64,000 bases of DNA from Burkholderia pseudomultivorans (GCF_902499075.1 NZ_CABVPP010000007.1:120071-184070), one strand, 5' to 3'. Counted from the first letter of the stretch, positions 37,757-47,314 are shown. The notes: generated by a model from the letters alone, not told the origin. Program-made: numbers and translations.

Positions 37757-39007
37757 ATGACGACCCCGTTACCCGAAACCCGCCCGCCGTCCGACCTGCC
37801 TGCCAACCTGTTTCGCCACGTCCCGTTCCTGCGCTTCTGGGGCACGCGCGTGATGTCGTCGCTGGCGTTCCAGATCCTGTCGGTCGCGATCGGCTGGCAT
37901 GTGTACGCGATTACGCACAGCGCGTTTGCGCTCGGCCTGGTCGGCCTCGCGCAGTTCGTGCCGATGTTCGCGCTGACGCTCGTCGTCGGGCAGGTCGCCG
38001 ACCGCTACGACCGGCGGCGCATCGCGACGATCTGCCAGAGCGTCGAGGCGCTCGCATCGGGCGTGTTCCTGCTGGGCGCCGCACAAGGCTGGCTCAGTGC
38101 GCCGGGCGTCTATGCGCTGGCCGCGATCGTCGGTACCGCGCGCGCGTTCGAGTCGCCGTCGGTGTCTTCGCTGCTGCCGGCCGTCGTGCCGCGCCCCGAA
38201 CTGCCGCGCGCCACCGCGCTGTCGACGTCCGCGAACCAGGCCGCGCAGATTCTCGGCCCCGCATTCGGCGGGCTGCTGTACGGCTTCGGCGCGCCGGTCG
38301 CGTTCGGCACCAGCGTCGTCGCGTTCGCGATCGCGGCGATGCTGAGCGGCAGGATTCCGCTGCGCAGCGCACCGCCGTCGCGCGAGCCCGTCACGCTGAG
38401 GTCGGTATTCTCCGGGATCGCATTCATCCGGCGCGAGCCGGCGATCCTCGGTGCGCTGTCGCTCGACCTGTTCGCGGTGCTGTTCGGCGGCGCGACCGCG
38501 CTGCTGCCGATCTATGCGCGCGACATCCTGCAGGTCGGGCCGTGGGGGCTCGGCGCGTTGCGCGCGGCGCCCGCGGTCGGCGCACTCGCGGGCACGCTGT
38601 GGCTCACGCGCTTTCCGCTGAAAGGGCGGCCCGGCCGCGCGATGTTCGGCGGCGTGATCGCGTTCGGCATCGCGACGATCGTGTTCGGACTGTCGCGGCA
38701 TTTCGCGCTGTCGCTGTTCGCGCTCGCGGCGCTCGGCGCATCGGATGTGATCAGCGTGGTCGTGCGCCTGTCGCTCGTGCAACTGCGCACGCCCGACGAG
38801 ATGCTCGGGCGCGTCAGCGCCGTCAATGCGCTGTTCATCGGCACGTCGAACCAGCTTGGCGAATTCGAGTCGGGCGTGACTGCCGCATGGTGGGGCGCGC
38901 CGGCGGCGATCGTCGTCGGCGGGGCGGCGACGGTCGCCGTCGCGCTCGCGTGGATGCGCCTGTTCCCGCAACTGACGCACATGAAGTCGCTCGAACGCGA
39001 TGCGTGA
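37757..39007 (+). CDS. MFS transporter (DHA3/EntS-like exporter)
   Basis: A 416-residue inner-membrane protein with about 12 helices. The loop 2-3 MFS signature GQVADRYDRRRI is visible. The opening LFRHVPFLRFWGTRVMSSLAFQILSVAIGWHVY is typical of DHA3-type exporters such as EntS and macrolide pumps. The ATG at 37757 is the start of family similarity; the ribosome site is weak (GAGACCCCG). Substrate is unknown, and no siderophore genes are nearby. It is followed by the oppositely oriented YbjQ gene. Confidence 0.85.
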   Translation: MTTPLPETRPPSDLPANLFRHVPFLRFWGTRVMSSLAFQILSVAIGWHVYAITHSAFALGLVGLAQFVPMFALTLVVGQVADRYDRRRIATICQSVEALASGVFLLGAAQGWLSAPGVYALAAIVGTARAFESPSVSSLLPAVVPRPELPRATALSTSANQAAQILGPAFGGLLYGFGAPVAFGTSVVAFAIAAMLSGRIPLRSAPPSREPVTLRSVFSGIAFIRREPAILGALSLDLFAVLFGGATALLPIYARDILQVGPWGLGALRAAPAVGALAGTLWLTRFPLKGRPGRAMFGGVIAFGIATIVFGLSRHFALSLFALAALGASDVISVVVRLSLVQLRTPDEMLGRVSAVNALFIGTSNQLGEFESGVTAAWWGAPAAIVVGGAATVAVALAWMRLFPQLTHMKSLERDA

Positions 39008-39066
39008 CGCACGTCGTGCGCGGCTGCGGCTGATGGCGCCGCGCGATGGCGACGCCGCCGTCATGC

Positions 39067-39429
39067 TCAGCCGTCGTGCGCCACGCGCACGGCCGTGCCG
39101 TAGCAGATGACTTCCGTCACGCCCGCGCCGATCTCGGTCGAGTCGTAGCGCATCGCGACGATCGCGTTCGCACCGAGCCGGCGCGCATCGGCGAGCATCT
39201 TGTCGAACGCCTGCTGACGCGCTTTTTCGCACAGCGACGTGTAGAGCGTGATGTTGCCGCCGAACAGCGTCTGCAGCGCCGCGCCGAACGAGCCGACGAT
39301 CGAGCGCGAGCGCACCACGATGCCTTGCGCGACACCGAGCGAGCGCACGGTCGTATGGCCGGGCAGGTCGAACGCGGTCGTCACGCGATCGGGCGAGAGG
39401 TCGTCGAGGGGGCGGGAAATATCGGTCAT
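39067..39429 (-). CDS. YbjQ/UPF0145 family protein
   Basis: A 120-residue protein of the YbjQ family, which forms small pentamers of unknown function and is sometimes called a heavy-metal-binding domain. Family patterns are [17 protein letters not shown] and [22 protein letters not shown]. The length is normal (about 105-120). It lies between the MFS gene (convergent) and cdhR (same strand, 100 bases upstream), and no functional link with either is apparent. Confidence 0.88.
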   Translation of the reverse strand: MTDISRPLDDLSPDRVTTAFDLPGHTTVRSLGVAQGIVVRSRSIVGSFGAALQTLFGGNITLYTSLCEKARQQAFDKMLADARRLGANAIVAMRYDSTEIGAGVTEVICYGTAVRVAHDG

Positions 39430-39529
39430 GGCGGAGCCGGCGCGGGCGGGAGTGATCGAACGACGATTCTATCCGGATGCGAACGCGCGACCGTGCGAAC
39501 GTGCGGCTGCGCAGCGACGCCAGCCGGCG

Positions 39530-40510
39530 TCAGCGCGTCGCGCGCCGGTCGCTGCGCGGACTCACGCCGAACCGCGCGCGATAGGTGCGGGAAAAATGCG
39601 ACGGCGATTCGAACCCGCATGCGACGCACACCGACGTGATGCTCATGTCGGTCTGCTGCAGCAGCTCGCGCGCGCGTTCGAGGCGCAGGTTCTGGTAGAA
39701 GCGCGTCGGCGTGTCGTTCAGCGTCGTGCTGAACAGCCGTTCGAGCTGGCGGCGCGTGATCGCGACTTCTTCCGCGAGCGCATCGGAGCCGAGCGGATTC
39801 TCCATGTGCCGCTGCATCGTGCCGATCACCTGGATCAGCTTGCGGTTGTGCACGCCGTAGCGCGCGGCGATCTCGAGCCGCTGGCTGTCCGAGCGCTGCC
39901 GGATCCGGCTGACCACGAACTGCTCGGAGATCACGGCCGCGAGATCGGCGCCGTGCCGCCGCCCGATCAGGTCGAGCATCATGTCGATCGATGCGGTGCC
40001 GCCCGCGCAGGTGATGCGCCGGTCGTCGATCTCGAACAGCTCCTGCGTCGCGTTCAGGTCCGGATAGCGTTCGCGGAACGCGGCGAGCGCTTCCCAGTGC
40101 AGCGTGAGCGACTGCGATGCATCGAACAGCCCGGCCTCCGCCAGCACGAAGCTGCCCGTATCGATCCCGCCGAGCGTCGCGCCGTGCCGGTGCTGGCGGC
40201 GCAGCCAGTCGGCGAGCGGGCGCGTGTAGCACACGAGCGGGTCGAAGCCGGCGACGACGAAGACGGTATCGACATGCTCGACGTCCGCACACGCGGCTTC
40301 GGCCGCGACCGGGATCCCGTTGCTCGCGGCGACGGGCGCGCCGTCGACGCTGATCACGTGCCAGCGGTAGAGCTCGGTGCGAAACCGGTTCGCGACGCGC
40401 AGCGGCTCCACCGCGGACATGAAGCCCAGGGCGGAGAAGCCGGGCAGCAGCAGGAAATGGAAATCCTCGGGCATTGCAGTGGGAAATGAAATCCGGTGAA
40501 CGTCGTGCAT
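39530..40510 (-). CDS. cdhR: Carnitine catabolism activator (GlxA-type AraC regulator)
   Basis: A 326-residue regulator with a DJ-1/PfpI-like N-terminal domain and a C-terminal AraC domain (ALAEEVAITRRQLERLFSTTLNDTPTRFYQ, VCVACGFESPSHFSRTYRARFG). It is a paralogue of GbdR. It is divergent from the carnitine operon, as cdhR is in Pseudomonas, where it activates caiX-cdhCAB in response to carnitine. Start choice is uncertain: candidate ATGs exist at 40537, 40510 and 40474, none with a good ribosome site. I prefer 40510 (MHDVHRISF). Confidence 0.85.
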   Translation of the reverse strand: MHDVHRISFPTAMPEDFHFLLLPGFSALGFMSAVEPLRVANRFRTELYRWHVISVDGAPVAASNGIPVAAEAACADVEHVDTVFVVAGFDPLVCYTRPLADWLRRQHRHGATLGGIDTGSFVLAEAGLFDASQSLTLHWEALAAFRERYPDLNATQELFEIDDRRITCAGGTASIDMMLDLIGRRHGADLAAVISEQFVVSRIRQRSDSQRLEIAARYGVHNRKLIQVIGTMQRHMENPLGSDALAEEVAITRRQLERLFSTTLNDTPTRFYQNLRLERARELLQQTDMSITSVCVACGFESPSHFSRTYRARFGVSPRSDRRATR

Positions 40511-40599
40511 CTTGCAGGGCGGCACACGCATGGGCACGCGCCGCGGCCAGCGCGCCGGAGCCGAACGGTCCGCCCGTGATTATCGCGGGTTTTGCGCGG

Positions 40600-40731
40600 T
40601 CAGCGGGTTTTCGTGTGGCGCGCCGAGCGGCGCACTATCGTCGAAGGCAGTTCGCCGAACTCGGCCTTGTATGCGTTCGCGAAATGGCCGAGATGGGCGA
40701 AACCCAGCGGCCCTGCGCATGCGCCGACAGC
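40600..40731 (-). pseudogene. Remnant of an AraC-family regulator (C-terminus only)
   Basis: Read leftwards, this short frame encodes the last helix-turn-helix of an AraC protein. It contains GFAHLGHFANAYKAEFGE followed by LPSTIVRR and a stop at 40600-40602. The expected ...CGF...GHF...Y...FGE spacing is intact. Upstream of it on the same strand I find no in-frame regulator body, only about 15 unrelated codons before the frame loses sense. It sits in the cdhR-caiX divergent region and appears to be decayed coding sequence. It is not part of cdhR, which ends in a different sequence. Confidence 0.65.
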
Positions 40732-41021
40732 ACGTGTTCTACACCGATCGAAATCTGCCTGTCCATTTTCCGCTGTCCCATCCGCTGCGCGCTAGCGCAT
40801 GACGCATCGGGACAAGCCCCGATTCCTCGGAAAATTGACCGAAACACCGCCCCACAAGGCCGAGCCGAACCGTAGTGGTTTCCACGCATAGTCGCAACCA
40901 GGCAAGAACTGGTCGCCGCCGGTCGCATTGCGTTGAAAATGGCCCGTTACTTTTGAGTCCACGATGCAGGCCGGGGCGCAATCCGCGCACCCGATGCATA
41001 TCGGTCCAACCGGGAGAAACC
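40732..41021 (+). promoter_or_regulatory. Promoter region of the carnitine operon
   Basis: This is the non-coding DNA between the AraC remnant and the binding-protein gene. An interrupted palindrome ACCAG-N7-CTGGT lies at 40897-40913, about 110 bases before the start. It is a candidate CdhR or GbdR site, but I have no independent support. GGGAG at 41011-41015 is the ribosome site. The whole cdhR-caiX gap is 511 bases, and apart from the remnant I see no gene in it. Confidence 0.45.
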
Positions 41022-41975
41022 ATGAAGTCGACAAAGATCGCCGCGCTCGTCGCGGTCACGCTGGCGACGGGCGCGCTCGCCAATGCGGCGCAGGCCGAGA
41101 CGGACGGCGCGACGTGCCGCAACGTACGGTTCGCCGACATCGGCTGGACCGATATCACGTCGACGACGGCGCTTGCGTCGACCGTGTTCGAAGGGCTCGG
41201 CTACAAGCCGACGACGACGATTTCCTCGGTGCCGATTTCGTTCGCCGGCCTGAAGAGCAAGCAGCTCGACGTGTCGCTCGGCTACTGGTGGCCGGTGCAG
41301 CAAAAGCAGCTTCAGCCGTTCCTCGACAGCAAGTCGATCAACGTCGTCGAGCCGCCGAACCTGTCGGGCGCGAAGGCGACGCTCGCGGTGCCGAGCTACG
41401 AATACCAGGCCGGCCTGAAGACCTTCGACGACATCGCGAAGCATCGCGCGGAACTGGACGGCAAGATCTACGGGATCGAGCCGGGCAGCAGCGCGAACGC
41501 GACGATCCAGAAGATGATCGACACGAACCAGTACGGGCTCGGCGGCTTCAAGCTCGTCGAGTCGAGCGAGGCGGGGATGCTGGTCACCGTCGAGCGCGCG
41601 ATCCGCGAGAAGAAGTGGGTCGTGTTCCTCGGCTGGGAGCCGCACCCGATGAACATCCAGATCAGCATGAACTATCTGTCCGGCGGCGATGCGGCGTTCG
41701 GGCCGAACTACGGCGAAGCGCGCGTGTACACGCTGACGGCGCCCGACTTCATGGCGCGCTGCCCGAACGCGGGCAAGCTCGTCACGAACCTGCGCTTCAC
41801 GACGCAGCTCGAGAACCAGCTGATGCAGTCGGTGATGAACAAGACCAAGCCGACCGATGCCGCGAAGGCCTACCTGAAGAAGAATCCGCAGGTGCTCGAT
41901 GCATGGCTCGCGGGCGTCAAGACCTTCGACGGCAAGGACGGCCTGCCCGCCGTGAAGGCCTACCTCGGCCTGTGA
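41022..41975 (+). CDS. caiX: Carnitine ABC transporter binding protein (CaiX-like)
   Basis: A 317-residue OpuAC-type periplasmic protein with signal peptide ([21 protein letters not shown]). Ligand-site aromatics lie in [16 protein letters not shown] and [10 protein letters not shown]. It is similar to the ChoX-like protein at 35026. It heads the carnitine catabolic operon and is divergent from cdhR, as caiX is in Pseudomonas, so carnitine is the likely ligand. CGGGAG precedes the ATG. The transporter core is not encoded here. Confidence 0.87.
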   Translation: MKSTKIAALVAVTLATGALANAAQAETDGATCRNVRFADIGWTDITSTTALASTVFEGLGYKPTTTISSVPISFAGLKSKQLDVSLGYWWPVQQKQLQPFLDSKSINVVEPPNLSGAKATLAVPSYEYQAGLKTFDDIAKHRAELDGKIYGIEPGSSANATIQKMIDTNQYGLGGFKLVESSEAGMLVTVERAIREKKWVVFLGWEPHPMNIQISMNYLSGGDAAFGPNYGEARVYTLTAPDFMARCPNAGKLVTNLRFTTQLENQLMQSVMNKTKPTDAAKAYLKKNPQVLDAWLAGVKTFDGKDGLPAVKAYLGL

Positions 41976-42072
41976 CGCCGTGACGGCCGGCGCGCGGCGA
42001 CACGCGCGTCGGCGGCACACCCGAACGATTCACCCGCACTACGACACAACCCGAGTCAAGCGAGGCAACAGC

Positions 42073-43002
42073 ATGAACCACGAAGTCATCATCACCTGCG
42101 CCGTCACCGGCGCGGGCGATACGGTCGGCAAGCATCCGGCGATTCCGGTCACGCCGAAGGAGATCGCGGCCGCCGCGATCGAGGCCGCGAAGGCCGGCGC
42201 GACCGTTGCGCACTGCCATGTGCGCGATCCGCAAACGGGGCGCGGCAGCCGCGACCCGAACCTGTATCGCGAAGTGGTCGACCGGATCCGCTCGGCCGAC
42301 GTCGACGTGATCATCAACCTGACGGCCGGCATGGGCGGCGACCTGGAGATCGGCCCGGGCGAGGATCCGATGCGCTTCGGCAAGGGCACCGACCTCGTTG
42401 GCGGCCTCACGCGCCTCGTGCATGTCGAGGAACTGCTGCCGGAAATCTGCACGCTCGACTGCGGCACGCTGAATTTCGGCGACGGCGACTACATCTACGT
42501 ATCGACGCCCGCGCAGCTGCGCGCCGGCGCGAAGCGCATCCAGGAGCTTGGCGTGAAGCCGGAACTGGAAATCTTCGATACCGGCCATCTGTGGTTCGCG
42601 AAGCAGTTGCTGAAGGAAGGGCTGCTCGACGATCCGCCGCTGTTCCAGCTGTGCCTCGGCATTCCGTGGGGCGCGCCGGCCGACACCGGCACGATGAAGG
42701 CGATGGTCGACAACCTGCCGCCGGGCGCGCACTGGGCCGGCTTCGGGATCGGCCGCATGCAGATGCCGATGGTCGCGCAGGCGATGCTGCTCGGCGGCCA
42801 TGTGCGCGTCGGCCTCGAAGACAATATCTGGCTCGATCGCGGCGTGCATGCGACCAACGGCACGCTGGTCGAGCGCGCGCGCGAAATCGTCGAACGCCTC
42901 GGCGGCCGCGTGCTGACGCCGGCCGAGGGCCGCCGCAAGCTCGGCCTGCCGGCGCGCGGCGAGCGTCCGCTCGAACGCCGCGCAATCGCCGAATACGCAT
43001 GA
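42073..43002 (+). CDS. cdhC: 3-dehydrocarnitine:acetyl-CoA cleavage enzyme (BKACE family)
   Basis: A 309-residue beta-keto acid cleavage enzyme (DUF849/BKACE). The zinc histidines H47 and H49 are in [11 protein letters not shown], and the family segment [22 protein letters not shown] is present. It transfers acetyl-CoA onto 3-dehydrocarnitine, giving betainyl-CoA and acetoacetate. Context is decisive for substrate: carnitine dehydrogenase and a thioesterase follow. GAGGCAACAGC precedes the ATG. The 97-base gap from caiX has no terminator. Confidence 0.92.
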   Translation: MNHEVIITCAVTGAGDTVGKHPAIPVTPKEIAAAAIEAAKAGATVAHCHVRDPQTGRGSRDPNLYREVVDRIRSADVDVIINLTAGMGGDLEIGPGEDPMRFGKGTDLVGGLTRLVHVEELLPEICTLDCGTLNFGDGDYIYVSTPAQLRAGAKRIQELGVKPELEIFDTGHLWFAKQLLKEGLLDDPPLFQLCLGIPWGAPADTGTMKAMVDNLPPGAHWAGFGIGRMQMPMVAQAMLLGGHVRVGLEDNIWLDRGVHATNGTLVERAREIVERLGGRVLTPAEGRRKLGLPARGERPLERRAIAEYA

Positions 43003-43090
43003 GCGTTGTACCCGTACTGCATTGCAAGCCGGCGGCGCGCGACACGCGCGCCGGCCGACCGATTCCCCTCGATTTGAAGGATGCGTTGAC

Positions 43091-44056
43091 ATGGCAGTGA
43101 AGACCGACATCAAGACGTTCGCCGCCATCGGCACCGGCGTGATCGGCAGCGGGTGGGTGGCCCGCGCGCTCGCACACGGTCTCGACGTGGTGGTCTGGGA
43201 CCCCGCGCCGGGCGCGGAGCAGCAGTTGCGCGCGAACATTGCGAACGCGTGGCCCGCGCTCGAACGCGTCGGCCTGGCGCCGGGCGCCGATCCCGCGCGC
43301 CTGCGGTTCGTCGCGACGATCGAAGCCTGCGTCGCCGACGCGGATTTCATCCAGGAGAGCGCGCCCGAGCGCGAGGCGCTGAAGCTCGAACTGCACGAGC
43401 AGATCAGCCGCGCGGCGAAGCCCGACGCGATCATCGCGTCGTCGACGTCGGGGCTGCTGCCGACCGATTTCTATGCACGCGCGACGCATCCGGAGCGCTG
43501 CGTGGTCGGTCACCCGTTCAATCCGGTCTACCTGCTGCCGCTCGTCGAAGTGCTCGGCGGCGCGCGCACCTCGCCGGAAGCGGTCGAAGCCGCGATCGAG
43601 ATCTACCGCAAGCTAGGCATGCGGCCGCTGCACGTGCGCAAGGAAGTACCGGGCTTCGTCGCGGACCGGTTGCTCGAAGCGCTGTGGCGCGAGGCGCTGC
43701 ATCTCGTCAACGAGGGCGTCGCGACGACGGGCGAGATCGACGACGCGATCCGCTTCGGCGCGGGCATCCGCTGGTCCTTCATGGGCACGTTCCTGACCTA
43801 TACGCTGGCCGGCGGCGATGCGGGCATGCGACACTTCATGCAGCAGTTCGGCCCTGCGCTGGAACTGCCGTGGACCAAGCTCGTCGCGCCGACGCTGACC
43901 GACGAGCTGATCGACCGCGTCGTCGACGGCACGTCGGCGCAGCAGGGTACGCGCAGCATCAAGGAACTCGAACGCTATCGCGACGAGTGCATTACCGAGG
44001 TGCTGAAGGCAATCGCCGCGGTGAAGGCGCGGCACGGAATGCGATTCGAGGACTAG
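43091..44056 (+). CDS. cdhA: L-carnitine dehydrogenase
   Basis: A 321-residue NAD-dependent dehydrogenase of the 3-hydroxyacyl-CoA dehydrogenase fold. The Rossmann motif GTGVIGSGW lies at residues 14-22. The catalytic histidine region is [17 protein letters not shown] near residue 140. It oxidises L-carnitine to 3-dehydrocarnitine, the first catabolic step. The length matches single-domain L-carnitine dehydrogenases; some bacteria fuse the thioesterase to it. Here the thioesterase is a separate gene beginning 3 bases after the stop. Confidence 0.92.
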   Translation: MAVKTDIKTFAAIGTGVIGSGWVARALAHGLDVVVWDPAPGAEQQLRANIANAWPALERVGLAPGADPARLRFVATIEACVADADFIQESAPEREALKLELHEQISRAAKPDAIIASSTSGLLPTDFYARATHPERCVVGHPFNPVYLLPLVEVLGGARTSPEAVEAAIEIYRKLGMRPLHVRKEVPGFVADRLLEALWREALHLVNEGVATTGEIDDAIRFGAGIRWSFMGTFLTYTLAGGDAGMRHFMQQFGPALELPWTKLVAPTLTDELIDRVVDGTSAQQGTRSIKELERYRDECITEVLKAIAAVKARHGMRFED

Positions 44057-44059
44057 ACG

Positions 44060-44548
44060 ATGACGGGCGATACCCCGCTGACGATATACCGCGACGTCGT
44101 GCGGCCCGAGTGGGTCGACTACAACGGCCACCTGCGCGACGCGTTCTACATGCTGATCTTCAGCTTCGCGACCGATGCGCTGCTGGACCGTATCGGTCTG
44201 GACGACGCGACGCGTCGCGAGCGGGGCCGCTCGGTCTATACGCTCGAAGCGCACGTGAACTATCTGCAGGAGATCAAGGAAGGCACACGCGTGCGCGTCG
44301 ATGCGCGCGCGTTCGCGCACGACGCGAAGCGGCTGCACGTGTATCTCGAACTGTTCGCCGACGGGCATGACGGCGCGGTGTCGGCGAGCGAGCAGATGAT
44401 GCTGCACGTCGATACGCGCGATGGCGCGAAGTCGGCGCCGTTCGACGACGACGTCGCCGCGCGCGTGGCCGAGCTTCATGCGCTGCAGCGCGACTGCGCG
44501 GCACCCGCGTATGCGGGGCGCGTGATCGGGCTGCCGCCGCGTCGCTAG
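44060..44548 (+). CDS. cdhB: Betainyl-CoA thioesterase (hotdog fold)
   Basis: A 162-residue 4-hydroxybenzoyl-CoA-thioesterase-like hotdog protein. The conserved opening is VRPEWVDYNGHLRDAFYMLIF, with the catalytic aspartate in DYNGH. It hydrolyses betainyl-CoA to glycine betaine and CoA, which links carnitine to the gbcAB pathway in this same window. It begins 3 bases after cdhA and ends 12 bases before the hydrolase gene, so translation is coupled. Confidence 0.9.
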   Translation: MTGDTPLTIYRDVVRPEWVDYNGHLRDAFYMLIFSFATDALLDRIGLDDATRRERGRSVYTLEAHVNYLQEIKEGTRVRVDARAFAHDAKRLHVYLELFADGHDGAVSASEQMMLHVDTRDGAKSAPFDDDVAARVAELHALQRDCAAPAYAGRVIGLPPRR

Positions 44549-44560
44549 CATCGTCGACCG

Positions 44561-45535
44561 ATGCTCGAACCTGAAATCGCGGCGTTCGTCGCGGCCGTCG
44601 ACGCGTGGTATCCGGCCGATGCGGCGGCGCGCCCGCCCGACGCGCAGCGCCGCCTGTACGACCGCTTCGCGGCCGCATGGACGCCGTCTGCGTTGCCGGC
44701 CGGCGTCGTGCAGCACGATGCGGTGTGGCACGCGCCCGACGGGCGCGCGATCGCGCTGCGGCGCTACGGGCCGGCGGATCGCGAAGCGTGCGGCACCGTG
44801 CTGTTCTTTCACGGCGGCGGTTTCGTCGTCGGCTCGCTCGACAGTCATGCATCGATCACCGCGCAACTGGCGGCCGACACGGGGCTGGCGGTGATCGCGG
44901 TCGACTATCGGCTCGCGCCCGAACATCGCGCGCCGGCCGCGCTCGAAGATTGCCTGGCCGTCACGCGGGCGGCGCGCGACGGCCGTTTACCGTTCGGCCC
45001 GTGCGTGCGGCCGCTGACGCTGGCCGGCGACAGCGCGGGCGGCAATCTCGCGGCGGCGGTTGCAACCGCGTTGCGCGACGCGGGCGAAGGCGGCCTCGAC
45101 GGGATCGCGCTCGTCTATCCGGCGCTCGGCATCGAGCCGCAGTCGCCGGCGCGCGAAACGGAAGCGCACGCGCCGATGTTGACGCTCGACGACGTGCATC
45201 GCTATCGCGCGCTGTACTGGAACGGTCGCTTCGAGGACGACGACGCGGCGCTCGACGCGCAGCTGAACGACGATCCGCTGCTGCGCGCGTCGGTGCCGCT
45301 GGCCGCGACGCGGTTCGACGGATTGCCGCCGGTGTTCGCGATCGGCGTGGAGCACGACCCGCTGCGCGACGATGCGCGCGTGTATGTCGAGCGGATCGTG
45401 GCGGCCGGCGGGCGAGCGCGTTACTGGATGGGCGCGGGGCTCGTGCACGGCTGCTGGCGCGCGCTCGCGACGAGTCCGCAGGCGGCGCGAATGCACCGGC
45501 TGGTCGGCGAGTTTCTGCTCGCGCCGCGTGCCTAG
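44561..45535 (+). CDS. Alpha/beta hydrolase (HSL family), possible short-chain acylcarnitine esterase
   Basis: A 324-residue cytosolic esterase of the hormone-sensitive-lipase family. The oxyanion motif HGGGF begins at H84, the nucleophile is S158 in GDSAGG, the acid is in EHDPLRDD near 266, and the histidine is in LVHGCW near 296. As last gene of the carnitine operon it probably frees carnitine from short-chain acylcarnitines. A hydrolase in the equivalent Pseudomonas operon has been described as doing this (HocS); that correspondence is from memory and context, not alignment. It starts 12 bases after cdhB. Confidence 0.82.
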   Translation: MLEPEIAAFVAAVDAWYPADAAARPPDAQRRLYDRFAAAWTPSALPAGVVQHDAVWHAPDGRAIALRRYGPADREACGTVLFFHGGGFVVGSLDSHASITAQLAADTGLAVIAVDYRLAPEHRAPAALEDCLAVTRAARDGRLPFGPCVRPLTLAGDSAGGNLAAAVATALRDAGEGGLDGIALVYPALGIEPQSPARETEAHAPMLTLDDVHRYRALYWNGRFEDDDAALDAQLNDDPLLRASVPLAATRFDGLPPVFAIGVEHDPLRDDARVYVERIVAAGGRARYWMGAGLVHGCWRALATSPQAARMHRLVGEFLLAPRA

Positions 45536-45681
45536 CGGCTTGTTTCTCTCGATCCGCCGATCTCTCGATCGACCGCCGTCGGCATCGCTGCGGGCGCATT
45601 TCCGCTGTACGCGAAAAAGCGCCCGGACGCGAGGCGCCCGGGCGAAGCCACCCGCTGCCGGGCGGCGGAGGTATGCGTTTC

Positions 45682-45715
45682 ATAAAAAAAGACGAGCCCG
45701 CATGAGGGGCTCGTC
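45682..45715 (-). terminator. Rho-independent terminator of the DUF4148 gene
   Basis: On the minus strand, GACGAGCCC and GGGCTCGTC pair around a short loop, and a run of seven T follows at 45689-45683. It lies 49 bases past the DUF4148 stop. The convergent hydrolase gene gets no T tract from it. Confidence 0.9.
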
Positions 45716-45763
45716 CGGATAGCGATTCGCGTGAAACGCGGCGTCCGCTCGGGACGCATCGGC

Positions 45764-46066
45764 TTACTGGCCGAAGAAGATCGAGTCGCGCGCGTTCGAC
45801 GACGTCGCGGCAGCCGGGGCGCCCGAGTGGACGACCGGTGCCGGTTGCGCGCCGTAGCCGCTGCTGTCGGCGCCATGCACGCGCGCTTCGGCGGCCTGGA
45901 TGTCGTTCGGGTAGTACGGGCTTGCCAGACCCGGCTTGTAGCCGGCCTTTTCGAGCTGGACCAGTTCGTTGCGCACTTGCGCGCGGGTCACGGTGCTTTG
46001 AGCGAACGTGCTGAACGAAGCGGACAGGGCGGCAGCGGCAGCAACTGCGATAACGAGCGATTTCAT
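45764..46066 (-). CDS. DUF4148 secreted protein
   Basis: A 100-residue protein with a clear signal peptide (SLVIAVAAAAALSASFSTFAQ) and the DUF4148 core TRAQVRNELVQLEKAGYKPGLASPYYPNDIQAAEARV. Burkholderia genomes carry many paralogues. The location is periplasmic and the function is unknown. GGAGG precedes the ATG. It has its own terminator downstream and a palindrome 54 bases upstream, so it is a single-gene unit. Confidence 0.92.
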   Translation of the reverse strand: MKSLVIAVAAAAALSASFSTFAQSTVTRAQVRNELVQLEKAGYKPGLASPYYPNDIQAAEARVHGADSSGYGAQPAPVVHSGAPAAATSSNARDSIFFGQ

Positions 46067-46119
46067 GATGACCTCCGGTGTTTTATTGGGTTCGCTCTCG
46101 ACACCATGTCTTAAGCGAT

Positions 46120-46136
46120 TGACTAAATCTTAGTCA
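46120..46136. promoter_or_regulatory. Palindrome upstream of the DUF4148 gene
   Basis: TGACTAA-ATC-TTAGTCA is a perfect 7-base inverted repeat centred 62 bases before the start codon. Its position fits an operator or activator site for this monocistronic gene. Confidence 0.55.
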
Positions 46137-46270
46137 CCGGAGGGTTCAGGGTAAACGCTGATTTTGACGATAGATTGTTTCCTGGACGGTAACAGTGGCG
46201 CGGTGAATCAATCTTTCACCGGGCTTTCTCTCAGATGGCGTAATAAGTATGAGGAATGCGCATCCCGGCC

Positions 46271-47257
46271 TCACCGCGCTTCGGCTGCCGCGCCGAACGG
46301 CTTGAGCGGCGCGCGGCCGGCGGGCCGGCTCGCATCGAGAAAGCGCACGCCCGTCGCGGCTTCCGACGCCTCCCACAGCAGCGCGGCCGCGGCCGTGTCG
46401 CGTGCCGCGCGCGGCACGCTGGCGGGCGCCGGCAGGCCGCGCGCCTCCAGCCAGCCGGACGGCCCGAGATAGGCGCCGCCCGCGAGATCGGGCGCCGTCG
46501 CCGCATGAATCGCGGGCAACGCGCCCTGTTCGGCAGACTGCGCGAGATAACGGTTCGCAATGCGCATCAGCGCGATCCGTCCGGGCGCGCGCTCCATCTC
46601 GGGGCCCGCGAACTGCAGGTTGGTCGCCGCGTAGCCGGGATGCGCGGCGACGCTGATGCCGGCGAACGCCGCGCGCTCGAAGCGGCGCTGCAGTTCGAGC
46701 GCGAACACGAGGTTCGCGAGCTTGCTGTCGCAATACGCGAGATAACGGTTGTAGCGCCGCTCGGCGCGCAGGTCGTCGATGCGGATCCGTCCGCCGCGGT
46801 TGAGGCCGCTCGACATCGTCACGACGCGCGCGCGTCGCGCCGCGCGCAGCGCCGGCAGCAGATGGCCGGTCAGCGCGAAATGGCCGAGGTGGTTGGTGCC
46901 GAACTGCATCTCGAAGCCGTCGCGCGTATGTCGCAGCGGCAGGAACATCACGCCGGCGTTGTTGCAGAGGATGTCGACGCGCCCGTGGCGGTCGGCGACT
47001 TCGGCCGCGAAGCGTTGGATCGACGCGAGATCCGCGAGATCGAGCGGCTCGACTTCGACACGCGCATCGGGATGGAGCCGGCGGATCGCATCGGCCGCCG
47101 CCGCGCCGCGCATCGCGTCGCGACATCCCATCACGACCGTCGCACCCTTTGCAGCCAGCGTTTCCGCCAACTGCCAGCCGAGGCCGCTGTTGGCGCCGGT
47201 CACGACCGCGACTTTGCCGCCCTGCGCCGGGACCTGGCGCGCACTCCATGCATGCAT
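46271..47257 (-). CDS. Short-chain dehydrogenase/reductase (retinol-dehydrogenase-like)
   Basis: A 328-residue SDR. The cofactor motif is TGANSGLGWQLAETLA and the structural motif is LCNNAGV. The catalytic tyrosine and lysine are in YLAYCDSKLAN, and the preceding serine is in VTMSSGLNRGG. The pattern resembles the NAD(P)H-dependent retinol dehydrogenase/WW-domain oxidoreductase-like group. The ATG at 47257 has GGAGG six bases upstream and is preferred to one 12 bases further out, which lacks a site. A TetR-type palindrome lies about 65 bases upstream. Substrate is unknown. Confidence 0.88.
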   Translation of the reverse strand: MHAWSARQVPAQGGKVAVVTGANSGLGWQLAETLAAKGATVVMGCRDAMRGAAAADAIRRLHPDARVEVEPLDLADLASIQRFAAEVADRHGRVDILCNNAGVMFLPLRHTRDGFEMQFGTNHLGHFALTGHLLPALRAARRARVVTMSSGLNRGGRIRIDDLRAERRYNRYLAYCDSKLANLVFALELQRRFERAAFAGISVAAHPGYAATNLQFAGPEMERAPGRIALMRIANRYLAQSAEQGALPAIHAATAPDLAGGAYLGPSGWLEARGLPAPASVPRAARDTAAAALLWEASEAATGVRFLDASRPAGRAPLKPFGAAAEAR

Positions 47258-47314
47258 GTCTGCCTCCATCGATACGGCGCGCGACGGGCAACCGGTTCGC
47301 CGTCACGTCCCATC

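Noticed and set aside
38044-38430. Arginine-rich frames inside the MFS gene considered as separate genes
   Set aside because: They are internal, without start signals, and the MFS frame is continuous with 12 helices.
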